A program made the translations under genes and the position numbers. Below are positions 1 through 6,324 of a stretch of DNA of 8,158 nucleotides, piece after piece. This stretch comes from Verrucomicrobiales bacterium. Lineage in GTDB: Bacteria > Verrucomicrobiota > Verrucomicrobiia > Verrucomicrobiales > Verrucomicrobiaceae. The stretch is taken from assembly GCA_003506995.1 (NCBI GenBank), contig DNXB01000482.1, positions 1 to 8,158 of the forward strand, in the 5' to 3' direction. Position 1 is the first letter of the stretch; every line of letters starts with the position of its first letter. Under the pieces are notes generated by a model. The model was not told the DNA's origin. It ran no database searches and was given only the letters and a program-made list of their open reading frames with translations.

Positions 1-80
1 TATTCGGACTTGCCGACCTCGAGGGTCTTGCGGGACTTGAAGCTGTCGAGGGATGTGCCTGTCACGGGAGAGCCTGCCAT
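1..80 (-). CDS. acnA: Aconitate hydratase, N-terminal fragment (runs off left edge)
   Basis: Reading leftwards from an ATG at 80-78 gives 26 codons, including TSLDSFKSRKTLEVGKSEY. This is the characteristic start of the long monomeric aconitase AcnA (typically about 890 residues), which converts citrate to isocitrate in the TCA cycle in the cytoplasm. The [4Fe-4S] cysteines lie outside the window. The head-to-head arrangement with a ccmA gene is familiar from Hyphomicrobiales (rhizobial and Brucella-type genomes), and this is my main reason for calling the left end alphaproteobacterial. I see no strong Shine-Dalgarno sequence before the start. The identification rests on a short but distinctive stretch. 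Confidence 0.8.
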   Translation of the reverse strand, partial: MAGSPVTGTSLDSFKSRKTLEVGKSE

Positions 81-278
81 CGCTAGGGTTTTTGCCGAGG
101 GCGTCTCTCTTGGGGACCAGGCCGATAGGGGGCCGTGGCGACCAGCGGACGCCTTAGTCTTTGCTGGAAACATTCCAATCTCCCGCGGCTTATAGAGAAA
201 CAATTTCGCCCTTGCCAGTGCCGACGTGATGGCTCACCAAGTCGGCCCATGCCGAATGCCCGTCCCGAGCGCCCGAAA
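81..278. promoter_or_regulatory. Divergent acnA / ccmA-like intergenic region
   Basis: This 198-nt spacer separates two head-to-head starts and so must hold the promoters of both if the arrangement is genuine. I cannot point to clear -35/-10 boxes. An in-frame ATG at 249 could extend the downstream ABC gene by ten residues, and the open frame itself continues back to 135, but those extra residues do not resemble CcmA. The function is inferred from gene orientation only. Confidence 0.35.
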
Positions 279-926
279 ATGCCGCCCATCCGCCTTGCCG
301 CCGCCGGCCTGTCTGCCCGGCGGGGCGAGCGCCTGCTGTTTTCCGGGCTCGATTTCAACCTCGGCCCCGGCCAGTTGCTGCTGATCACCGGACCCAATGG
401 AGCGGGCAAGACGACGCTTTTGCGGCTCCTCGCCGGCGCGCTCGCTCCCGAGACCGGCACGCTCGTCTGGCAGGGCATCGACGACGAGACGCGCCCGCAG
501 GCCCTGATGCACCTTCTCTCCCACCGCGCCGCCATCAAGCCGCGCCTGACGCTGAGCGAGGACCTGGCCTTCTGGCAGGCGGTCAACGGGCCGGGCCCCG
601 ATGCCTTCGAGGCGCTCGACCGGGTCGGACTCGGCGGGCTGGAATGGCTCGAGGCGGGCCTGCTCTCGGCCGGGCAGCAGAGGCGCCTGGCGCTGGCCCG
701 CCTCATCGTCTCGCCCCGGCCGGTCTGGCTTCTCGACGAACCCACCGCCGCGCTCGACAGCCAGCGCGGCCGGCAAGTGATGGAACTCTTCGCCAAAGTC
801 GCCCATGAGCGGAATGCCGGCGTCCTCGTCGTCACCCACGACCACCGCACGCTCGATGTCTTCGACCGCATCGTAGATGTCGAAGACGGCGGCATCACCG
901 AACGTCCCCTTCCGCAACCGAAGTGA
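279..926 (+). CDS. ccmA: Hybrid ABC ATPase: CcmA-like front, DevA-type tail
   Basis: The 215-residue frame carries a complete ABC ATPase motif set: Walker A GPNGAGKTT (38-46), signature LSAGQ (129-133), Walker B VWLLDEP (149-155) and switch histidine H187 in VVTHD. Residues 1-160 match CcmA, the ATPase of the CcmABC(D) complex that serves heme delivery in cytochrome c maturation; typical features are the GPNGAGKTTLLR loop, the FW near residue 98 and LSAGQQRRLALARL. Residues 161-215 do not match: CcmA normally continues toward a short ATH-type end, whereas here the reading is RGRQVMELF, then VTHDHRTLDVFDRI and a VEDG ending, as in DevA-type exporter ATPases. No ccmB follows. I start at ATG 279 because residues before it look non-homologous; ATG 249 is the alternative. 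Motif identification is firm. That the gene exists as one unit in a living cell is doubtful. Confidence 0.65.
   Translation: MPPIRLAAAGLSARRGERLLFSGLDFNLGPGQLLLITGPNGAGKTTLLRLLAGALAPETGTLVWQGIDDETRPQALMHLLSHRAAIKPRLTLSEDLAFWQAVNGPGPDAFEALDRVGLGGLEWLEAGLLSAGQQRRLALARLIVSPRPVWLLDEPTAALDSQRGRQVMELFAKVAHERNAGVLVVTHDHRTLDVFDRIVDVEDGGITERPLPQPK
735..758 (+). other. Probable chimeric junction in the conserved DEPTAALD codons
   Basis: These eight codons encode the Walker B/D-loop string shared by CcmA and DevA-type ATPases, which makes them a natural point for two unrelated templates to be joined. Upstream residues read as CcmA and downstream residues as DevA-type. The exact crossover cannot be placed more finely from sequence alone. 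It could be a metagenome assembly join or a genuine recombination. Confidence 0.5.
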
Positions 927-1059
927 TCGCCGCAGGCTTGTGGAGCGCAGGGGGAGAGGAGAGAAAAGCGATGCTATACGAGCGCGCTCAGCCCCGCATA
1001 GCCAGAATGATCACAAGAAACTGGCATTTCATTCATCAGCCTCCTACATTCACAACATC

Positions 1060-2010
1060 ATGGGCAGATTTAATCTCCACCAGCGCCACGAAGACGATTT
1101 CGAGAATATCGTCTGGCATCTGTGTGTCAGGATTTTCGGAAATGGGACGAAGAAGTTTGCGCCTGGCAAGGATGGTGGGCGAGACGCGCTGTTTGAAGGG
1201 ACCGCCCAGGCATATCCGAGCGTTGTGGATCCGTGGAAAGGTAAAATCGTGATTCAAGCCAAACACACGAAGAGTCCGGTGGCCAGTTGCTCCGATAGTG
1301 AGTTCAAGCGGCTTATGGAGGCGGATGAGGCCCCCAAGATCAATAATCTCAAGGCCAGGGGCGAACTTGATCATTACATTTGCTTCACGAACCGAAAAGA
1401 ATCTGGAGTTGCAGGACGCAACCTTGAGCTTGCCCTACGCGATGTCACAGGATTGCCAACTCTCACGATTGCCGGGATCGACACCATAGAACATCTGCTG
1501 ACACATCACTCAGATTTGATCGAAATGCTGGGCCTACGAATGCTTGCACCCGGTTTGACGATCCATCCTCAGGACCTTGAATCCTTGATAAACTACTTCG
1601 ACGCAAATGTGGACCTGTTTTCGGATTCCCTGGAAGCACCGGCAGAGCCAGCATTCCAAGCGGCCTCCTTCAAGGACAAAAACGAGATTAACAGCCTGAG
1701 CAACGACTACTTCCAATCTGGGATCGTGGAGGATTCCATGCCTCATTTCAAAACCATCAATGCGTTCCTCAGCAACCCTCGAAATGGAGCTTGGAGGAAG
1801 CGCTACACCAACGTGGCAAGGCAGTTCAGAAACAAGTATCTGGCCCACCGAGCTGACTTCGGCTCATTCGAACAGATCTTTGAGAACATTTTCGACAGGC
1901 TCCAGATTCGGGGCCAACTCCAGGGCCAGGATGCCTTGATCTACATCTTTCTGCACTACATGTATTGTCAGTGCGATTTAGGGCGTAGAACCCCAGACGA
2001 AAAGCAATGA
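1060..2010 (+). CDS. ABC-3C system effector: Mrr-like nuclease domain plus ABC-3C C-terminal domain
   Basis: A 316-residue protein and first gene of a three-gene operon. The N-terminal ~110 residues resemble a PD-(D/E)xK fold of the Mrr restriction type: E15 in an early helix, GKDGGRD (36-42) with D38 or D42 as the likely metal ligand, and QAK (66-68) as the catalytic strand ending. The C-terminal half (about 200-316) is helical and ends with HYMYCQCDLGR (299-309), which I recognise as the ABC-three-component C-terminal domain signature. Family knowledge: these proteins pair with a middle component and an SMC-like ATPase, and the N-terminal domain is the likely effector. Inference: this one cuts DNA when triggered by its ATPase. 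I chose ATG 1060 because the family-like sequence begins there, although the frame is open from 877. No Shine-Dalgarno sequence is visible; the ATG follows an A/C-rich CACAACATC. The preceding 133 nt (927-1059) hold no recognisable gene. Confidence 0.8.
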   Translation: MGRFNLHQRHEDDFENIVWHLCVRIFGNGTKKFAPGKDGGRDALFEGTAQAYPSVVDPWKGKIVIQAKHTKSPVASCSDSEFKRLMEADEAPKINNLKARGELDHYICFTNRKESGVAGRNLELALRDVTGLPTLTIAGIDTIEHLLTHHSDLIEMLGLRMLAPGLTIHPQDLESLINYFDANVDLFSDSLEAPAEPAFQAASFKDKNEINSLSNDYFQSGIVEDSMPHFKTINAFLSNPRNGAWRKRYTNVARQFRNKYLAHRADFGSFEQIFENIFDRLQIRGQLQGQDALIYIFLHYMYCQCDLGRRTPDEKQ

Positions 2011-2285
2011 TTACCCCGGAAAAGCATCTCGACCTGAACCGCTGCGTCCTTCGCGCAGGGGCTGAGATGCTGTCTTTTTTGAAGCGCGAGCGAGTTTCGT
2101 CGTTTGAGAAAGTTCGGGCAAAGCTCGTTAAGGTCTTGGGATCTGACGCGGATGTCTTGTTCCAGCCCACCATCAATTTTTTGTTTCTCATTGGGAGAAT
2201 CGAATACCATCCGGCGGCTGACAGATTCGAATACATCGAAGGCATTCAGAGCCAGATTCAGGATAAAGGAGGGGTGTCTGAATGA
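2007..2285 (+). CDS. ABC-3C system middle component
   Basis: A 92-residue protein starting MITPEKHLDLNRCVLRAGAE. The MITP.KHL start, a small helical body and the FQPTINFLFLIGRIEY stretch (53-68) fit the small winged-helix-like middle components of ABC-three-component systems; I think subtype 6, but the subtype is uncertain. The start overlaps the upstream stop in an ATGA (2007-2010) and the end overlaps the next start in the same way (2282-2285), so translation of the three genes is coupled. No membrane segment or catalytic motif is visible. Its expected role is to bridge the ATPase and the effector, inferred from the family architecture rather than from residues. Confidence 0.75.
   Translation: MITPEKHLDLNRCVLRAGAEMLSFLKRERVSSFEKVRAKLVKVLGSDADVLFQPTINFLFLIGRIEYHPAADRFEYIEGIQSQIQDKGGVSE
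2267..2272 (+). promoter_or_regulatory. Strong Shine-Dalgarno for the ABC-3C ATPase
   Basis: AGGAGG lies 9 nt before ATG 2282, inside the 3' end of the middle-component gene. It supports that start and contrasts with the sulfur-cluster genes downstream, whose starts lack such a site. Confidence 0.65.
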
Positions 2286-4084
2286 AGCTGGTTCGCCTTT
2301 ACTCCAATGAGACCGTGGTTTTCCCGGCCATCCCTTTTAACACGGGCCTAAATGTGATCCTGGCGAAAGTCAGGGTTCCTGAGGATGAGACCAAGAGCGA
2401 TCATAATCTTGGGAAAACCCTTCTGACCAAGCTCTTGGATTTCATGCTCCTCAAGGACGTGGACGCCGATTTCTTCACGCGCAAACATCCTGAGCGTTTT
2501 GAACAGTTTGTATTCTTCCTTGAGGTGCTCCTGCCAGATGGTGTCACGTATGCGACCATTCGCCGGGCAGCAAAAGCCGATACAAAAATAGCTCTCAAGA
2601 AACACAGTGCGCTGGATGGACGAACACCATTGCTCGACGTCGAACAGTCAGACTGGGATCACTGGAACGTGCCAATTAGCAAAGCCCAGGACATCTTGAA
2701 TGGGTGGCTTGCCTTCGATGCCTTTCTCGGTTGGGACTACCGAAAAGGCATATCCTATTTCCTGCGCACCCAAAACGACTACCGCGACCTGTTTCGGGTC
2801 GAGAAGTTTCAACGGGGTCGCGACGACTTTTGGAAACCATACATGGCCGACTTGCTCGGACTTCCGGGCGCACTGCTCACGGAAAAGTATGAGGCAGACC
2901 GAACGGCCGAAGGAAGCGATCAAGCAGCCAAGCTTATTGAGGGAAACTCAGGCTACACTGAAACTGATGCAGACCGGCTGTCGGCTGAGATTTCACTCGC
3001 TGAATCAAGTATTCAGAGGAAGTCGGCACAGCTCCAGGAGTTCTCATTTCACGACATGGAAATGGAGGTGTCCGAAGATCTCGTGAAGATAGTGGATGCT
3101 GGCATCGGGCGAACTGAACAGGAGATCTATTATCTGCGGAGAGATTTGCAGATGGCCAGAAATGGACTGGCCAACGCTCTTGAGTTTGATCTGAAAGAGA
3201 TCAAGGAGATCTACGATGAGTGCGCAATTGCTCTGCCTGAAATCCTAGTTCGCTCATACGATGAGTTGGTTGCGTTCAATCGGAAGCTGGCGAACGAAAG
3301 AAATAAGTATTTGAAGAGGCGTATTGCAACGCTGGAGGAATCTCTCGCCAAAGAGACTCAGGCTCACAAAGATTTTTCCGAACAAAGGCAGCGTCATCTT
3401 GCCATTTTCAAGAACCGGGAGTCCTTCGAGCGCTTCAAGAAGCTGCAACTCGAAGTTTTAAGGTCTGAGGAAAACCTGCGACAGCTTCGGCAGCACCTTT
3501 CTCGCGTGGAAGAGATGATGCAGTTGCGCGAAGCCGGACAATTGGCGCGGCTGAATTCTCAGAGGATCTCCAACGAGATCAAAAAAAGCATTCATGCCCC
3601 CTCAAGTCGTTACCGTTCGATCCGTGAACGCTTTCAAAAGATCGCTGATGAGTTCTTGAATGTGCCGGCGGTGCTTTTCGTGAAACAGAACGAAGCTGGC
3701 AATCTCGATTTTAATGTGGAGGTCAAGCAAACCAATGGACTTGGTGAATTCAGTAGCGAAGCCGATGGAACGACCTTCAAAAAGCTGCTCTGCATGGCTT
3801 TTGATCTCGCCATACTCGCCGAATACTCGGGCAACCGTTTTTACCACTTCATTTACCATGATGGAGCTTTGGAAGGGGAGGATGACCGAAAGAAGTTGGC
3901 TCTACTCAAACTGGTCGACGAACTCTGCTCTGATTACGGCATTCAATATATACTAAGCGCTATTCAGCATGAACTGCCAAGGCACGCTGGCGATGTTCTG
4001 CACGAGTTCGCCGAGGGTGTAATCGTACGTTCGCTTCATGACGACGGCGACGATGGACGGCTTTTCCGAATGCCTATATTCTGA
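2282..4084 (+). CDS. ABC-3C SMC/Rad50-like ATPase with DUF2326-type C-terminus
   Basis: A 600-residue protein and last gene of the operon. The N-terminal lobe has a shortened P-loop HNLGKT (41-46) after a TGLNVILA strand (21-28), lacking the usual leading glycine of GxxxxGK[ST], which is common in this family. Residues about 225-435 are rich in E, K, Q, L and R with heptad character, predicted as a long antiparallel coiled coil. The C-terminal lobe has a signature-like SEADGTTFKKLL (492-503), a Walker B strand FYHFIYHDG (520-528) and a sensor-like LSAIQHEL (558-565). This is the DUF2326 arrangement. Family knowledge places such ATPases as nucleic-acid-sensing motors in ABC-three-component conflict systems. 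Inference: it recognises invading DNA or a DNA structure and activates the nuclease-like first gene. It ends 10 nt before the convergent trxC stop. Confidence 0.82.
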   Translation: MKLVRLYSNETVVFPAIPFNTGLNVILAKVRVPEDETKSDHNLGKTLLTKLLDFMLLKDVDADFFTRKHPERFEQFVFFLEVLLPDGVTYATIRRAAKADTKIALKKHSALDGRTPLLDVEQSDWDHWNVPISKAQDILNGWLAFDAFLGWDYRKGISYFLRTQNDYRDLFRVEKFQRGRDDFWKPYMADLLGLPGALLTEKYEADRTAEGSDQAAKLIEGNSGYTETDADRLSAEISLAESSIQRKSAQLQEFSFHDMEMEVSEDLVKIVDAGIGRTEQEIYYLRRDLQMARNGLANALEFDLKEIKEIYDECAIALPEILVRSYDELVAFNRKLANERNKYLKRRIATLEESLAKETQAHKDFSEQRQRHLAIFKNRESFERFKKLQLEVLRSEENLRQLRQHLSRVEEMMQLREAGQLARLNSQRISNEIKKSIHAPSSRYRSIRERFQKIADEFLNVPAVLFVKQNEAGNLDFNVEVKQTNGLGEFSSEADGTTFKKLLCMAFDLAILAEYSGNRFYHFIYHDGALEGEDDRKKLALLKLVDELCSDYGIQYILSAIQHELPRHAGDVLHEFAEGVIVRSLHDDGDDGRLFRMPIF

Positions 4085-4094
4085 TGTTCAGATT

Positions 4095-4553
4095 CTAACT
4101 CTGCCGCATCCACGCCCGCAATCGTGCCGCAGGCTGGAAGCCGCTCGTTTGAGCGGTGACTTTGCCGTTCTTCATCAGCGCGAAGGCGGGAATGCCTTGG
4201 ATGCGGAACTGACTGGCGATTTGCTGCTGCTCGTCGGTGTTCACTTTGATGAAGAGGGCCTCACCAGCGGCCTGGGCGGCGGCTTTGGCGAACTCGGGGG
4301 CCATCATCTGGCAGGGACCGCACCACGCGGCCCAGAAGTCGATGACGACGGGCTGCGGGCTTTGAGAGATGAGCGCGGCAAAGGCGGCTGGGCTGGTCAT
4401 TTCGACCGGAGCGGCGACCAGGGGCAGATCCGCCTTGCAGGTGCCGCAGCGGCCCTGCTGGCTGACTTTGGCGTAGGCGATGCGGTTTGCGGTGCCGCAG
4501 GCGGGACAGGGCAGGATGATGCCGCGTTCGTCAGATTCGAGATGATGGCTCAT
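4095..4553 (-). CDS. trxC: Thioredoxin TrxC (zinc-ribbon thioredoxin)
   Basis: A 152-residue cytoplasmic thioredoxin of the TrxC (thioredoxin 2) type. Two CxxC pairs at C16/C19 and C36/C39 form the N-terminal zinc ribbon. The thioredoxin fold follows, with DFWAAWCGPC (72-81; active site WCGPC 77-81) and the cis-proline turn IP (121-122). TrxC reduces protein disulfides using thioredoxin reductase and is often tied to oxidative stress. I chose ATG 4553 because MSHHLESDERG leads directly into the zinc ribbon; the frame stays open to 4733, but that would overlap sqr with non-homologous residues. It is divergent from sqr with an 85-nt gap, suggesting shared control with sulfide handling. No Shine-Dalgarno sequence is visible. 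Confidence 0.93.
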   Translation of the reverse strand: MSHHLESDERGIILPCPACGTANRIAYAKVSQQGRCGTCKADLPLVAAPVEMTSPAAFAALISQSPQPVVIDFWAAWCGPCQMMAPEFAKAAAQAAGEALFIKVNTDEQQQIASQFRIQGIPAFALMKNGKVTAQTSGFQPAARLRAWMRQS

Positions 4554-4582
4554 GGAGGACAAGATCGGAGGAGAGTTAAAAC

Positions 4583-4610
4583 TTGCATATACGCATACGC
4601 TCATATAGCA
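4583..4610. promoter_or_regulatory. AT-rich element in the trxC/sqr divergent gap
   Basis: Within the 85-nt gap is an AT-rich stretch with ATAT at 4587-4590 and 4603-4606, and a directly repeated ATACGC (4589-4594 and 4595-4600) between them. TTGCAT at 4583 could act as a weak -35 for sqr, with TATAGC about 15 nt later as a poor -10. Imperfect ATAT-flanked dyads are seen in ArsR-family operators, and ArsR-type repressors often control sqr genes, but no regulator gene is present here. This is a suggestive match only. Confidence 0.3.
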
Positions 4611-4638
4611 GTTTGGCAAAGACAACCTTTCAACCACC

Positions 4639-5865
4639 ATGAGCAAGCATTTACTGATCCTCGGCGGCGGCACCGCAGGCACCATGATGGCAAACCATCT
4701 GCGCCGTCGCCTGCCTGCGTCTGAATGGCGCATGACGGTGGTGGACCGCTCCGAGAAGCATCTCTATCAGCCGGGCTTTTTGTTTCTGCCCTTCGGCAAG
4801 TATGAGGAGAGCGACATCATCCGGCAGACGCGCGATTTCATCCCGCGTGATGTCGAATTCATCCAGTCGGAGGTGGATCAAATCACACCTGAGAATCATG
4901 CGGTGACGCTGAAGGAAGGGCGTGAGTTGAAATATGACCTCCTCATTGTCGCCACGGGCTGTCGCACGGCCCCGGAGGAGACCGCGGGCATGCTTGGACC
5001 GAAGTGGCGGGTGAATGTGCATGATTTCTACACGCTGGATGGAGCGCGGGCGCTGCGTGAGAAGCTCAAGACCTTCACGGGTGGTCGCGTCGTCGTTCAC
5101 ATCAACGAAATGCCGATCAAATGTCCCGTGGCGCCGCTGGAGTTCACTTTCCTGGCCGACACGTTCTTCCGGGAGAAAGGCATCCGCGACAAGGTGACGC
5201 TGACCTATGTGACGCCGCTGTCCGGGGCCTTCACGAAGCCCAAGGCGTCGAAAAAGCTCGGGCATCTGCTCGGAGACAAAGGGATCGAGCTGGTGACTGA
5301 CTTCGTGGCCGAGAAGGTCGATCAGGAGAACAACAAACTCGTCTGCTTTGACGGCCGTGAGGTGCCCTACGACCTGCTGGTGACGACACCGACAAACATG
5401 GGCGATGAAGCCGTGCGACGCAGCGCTCTGGGTGATGACCTCGACTTCATCCCGACGCAGAAACACACGCTGCAATCAGTCGAGTATCCCGATGTCTTCG
5501 TGATTGGCGATGCGACCAACCTCCCCGCGTCCAAAGCGGGCTCCGTGGCCCACTTTGAGAGCGAAACGCTGGCCGACAACGTCATGCTCCACATCCAGGG
5601 CAAGCCATTAAAGGAGGAGTTCGATGGGCATTCGAATTGCTTCATCGAATCCGGCAACGGCAAGGCGCTGCTCATCGACTTCAACTACGAGTACGAACCG
5701 CATGAAGGGAATTTTCCCTTCGCCTTCGGCCCGATGAAGCTGCTGGAGGAAAGCAGGCTCAACCACCTCGGCAAACTGGCCTTCCGGCATGTGTATTGGA
5801 ACGTCCTGCTCAAAGGCTGGCCGCTGCTTGGTATCAGCCGACAGAAGAAAAAGCCGACAGCATGA
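4639..5865 (+). CDS. sqr: Sulfide:quinone oxidoreductase-type flavoprotein
   Basis: A 408-residue FAD-dependent oxidoreductase. The dinucleotide fold ILGGGTAG is at 7-14, the second FAD contact VFVIGDATN at 287-293, and three cysteines sit where SQRs need them: C108 in ATGCR, C162 in PIKCPVAP and C334 in HSNCF. The C-terminal RLNHLGKLAFRHVYWNVLL (373-391) is amphipathic and would hold the enzyme against the inner membrane near quinone. SQR oxidises sulfide to sulfane sulfur or polysulfide and passes electrons to quinone, for detoxification or energy. The downstream sulfur-carrier genes support this. ATG 4639 is preceded by CAACCACC and no Shine-Dalgarno sequence. A related flavoprotein (flavocytochrome c sulfide dehydrogenase or NDH-2 type) is less likely because of the cysteines. 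Confidence 0.88.
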   Translation: MSKHLLILGGGTAGTMMANHLRRRLPASEWRMTVVDRSEKHLYQPGFLFLPFGKYEESDIIRQTRDFIPRDVEFIQSEVDQITPENHAVTLKEGRELKYDLLIVATGCRTAPEETAGMLGPKWRVNVHDFYTLDGARALREKLKTFTGGRVVVHINEMPIKCPVAPLEFTFLADTFFREKGIRDKVTLTYVTPLSGAFTKPKASKKLGHLLGDKGIELVTDFVAEKVDQENNKLVCFDGREVPYDLLVTTPTNMGDEAVRRSALGDDLDFIPTQKHTLQSVEYPDVFVIGDATNLPASKAGSVAHFESETLADNVMLHIQGKPLKEEFDGHSNCFIESGNGKALLIDFNYEYEPHEGNFPFAFGPMKLLEESRLNHLGKLAFRHVYWNVLLKGWPLLGISRQKKKPTA

Positions 5866-5869
5866 GCGG

Positions 5870-5961
5870 AATGACGAAACCAGAATGAGGAATGCCGAAT
5901 GAATGATTGAAGCCCGAAACGCCGAATTTGATTCGTCATTCGCAATTCTGGTTTCGTCATT
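5870..5961. repeat. Inverted repeat of the 'aatgacgaa' type between sqr and tusE-like gene
   Basis: A perfect 17-bp inverted repeat, AATGACGAAACCAGAAT at 5870-5886 and its reverse complement at 5945-5961. The arms continue with mismatches for about 33 nt, built from related GAATGA/CGAAT words. The 58-nt centre could form a long hairpin in DNA or RNA. It begins 4 nt after the sqr stop and ends 33 nt before the next start, so it may attenuate or stabilise the transcript, or be a dispersed palindromic element. I recall similar 'aatgacgaa' spacer repeats from Verrucomicrobiota and Planctomycetes genomes, unverified here. Confidence 0.75.
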
Positions 5962-5994
5962 TCCCACCTTTCCAAACAACCCAAACAAACAACC

Positions 5995-6306
5995 ATGAAA
6001 AAGACCATCGCAGGAAATGAAATCGACGTGAACGAGGAAGGCTACCTCACCGACGCGTCACAATGGAACGAAGCCATCGCCGCCGCCATCGCTTCAGAGG
6101 AAGGCATCGGAGCGCTCACGGACGCGCACATGAAAGTCGTGCGCTACCTGCGTGAGCAACAAGCGAAGGGCGCGGCGCTGACGATCCGCAGCATGGGCAA
6201 GAGCGGCGTCGTGACGACGAAGGAACTTTACGACCTCTTCCCCGGCGGCCCCCTGAAGAAGTCCTCGAAGATTGCGGGCATTCCGAAACCCGTTGGCTGC
6301 ATTTAA
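5995..6306 (+). CDS. tusE: TusE/DsrC-family sulfur carrier with single C-terminal cysteine
   Basis: A 103-residue protein of the TusE/DsrC family. Matching features are NEEGYLTDASQWNEAIA (13-29) and the C-terminal arm KIAGIPKPVGC (92-102). The penultimate C102 is the family's CysA, which carries a persulfide. The second DsrC cysteine, 11 residues earlier, is replaced by S91, so by cysteine content this is TusE-like and cannot form the DsrC-type trisulfide between two of its own cysteines. TusE normally passes sulfur from TusBCD to MnmA for tRNA 2-thiouridine; no tusBCD is present here. Context (sqr before, dsrE2 after) suggests it takes up sulfane sulfur from sulfide oxidation. The start follows CAAACAACC without a Shine-Dalgarno sequence. 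Confidence 0.88.
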   Translation: MKKTIAGNEIDVNEEGYLTDASQWNEAIAAAIASEEGIGALTDAHMKVVRYLREQQAKGAALTIRSMGKSGVVTTKELYDLFPGGPLKKSSKIAGIPKPVGCI

Positions 6307-6324
6307 CCTCACACCTCAACGACC

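Noticed and set aside
83..898. Long minus-strand open frame opposite the CcmA-like gene
   Set aside because: It is rich in Ser, Arg and Pro as expected for the antisense of high-GC coding DNA, and the opposite strand carries a full set of ABC ATPase motifs.
927..1059. N-terminal extension of the ABC-3C effector back to 877
   Set aside because: The extra residues are Arg/Ser-rich and overlap the preceding gene; family-like sequence begins at ATG 1060.
4038..4724. Plus-strand open frame of 228 codons across trxC
   Set aside because: It is antisense to the zinc ribbon and WCGPC thioredoxin, which are unambiguous, and overlaps both the ABC-3C ATPase end and the sqr start.
4554..4733. Longer trxC start upstream on the minus strand
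   Set aside because: It would run into sqr on the other strand with residues unrelated to TrxC; ATG 4553 leads straight into the zinc ribbon.
4651..5475. Minus-strand open frame of 274 codons across sqr
   Set aside because: It is antisense to a clear flavoprotein with FAD motifs and has no recognisable domain of its own.
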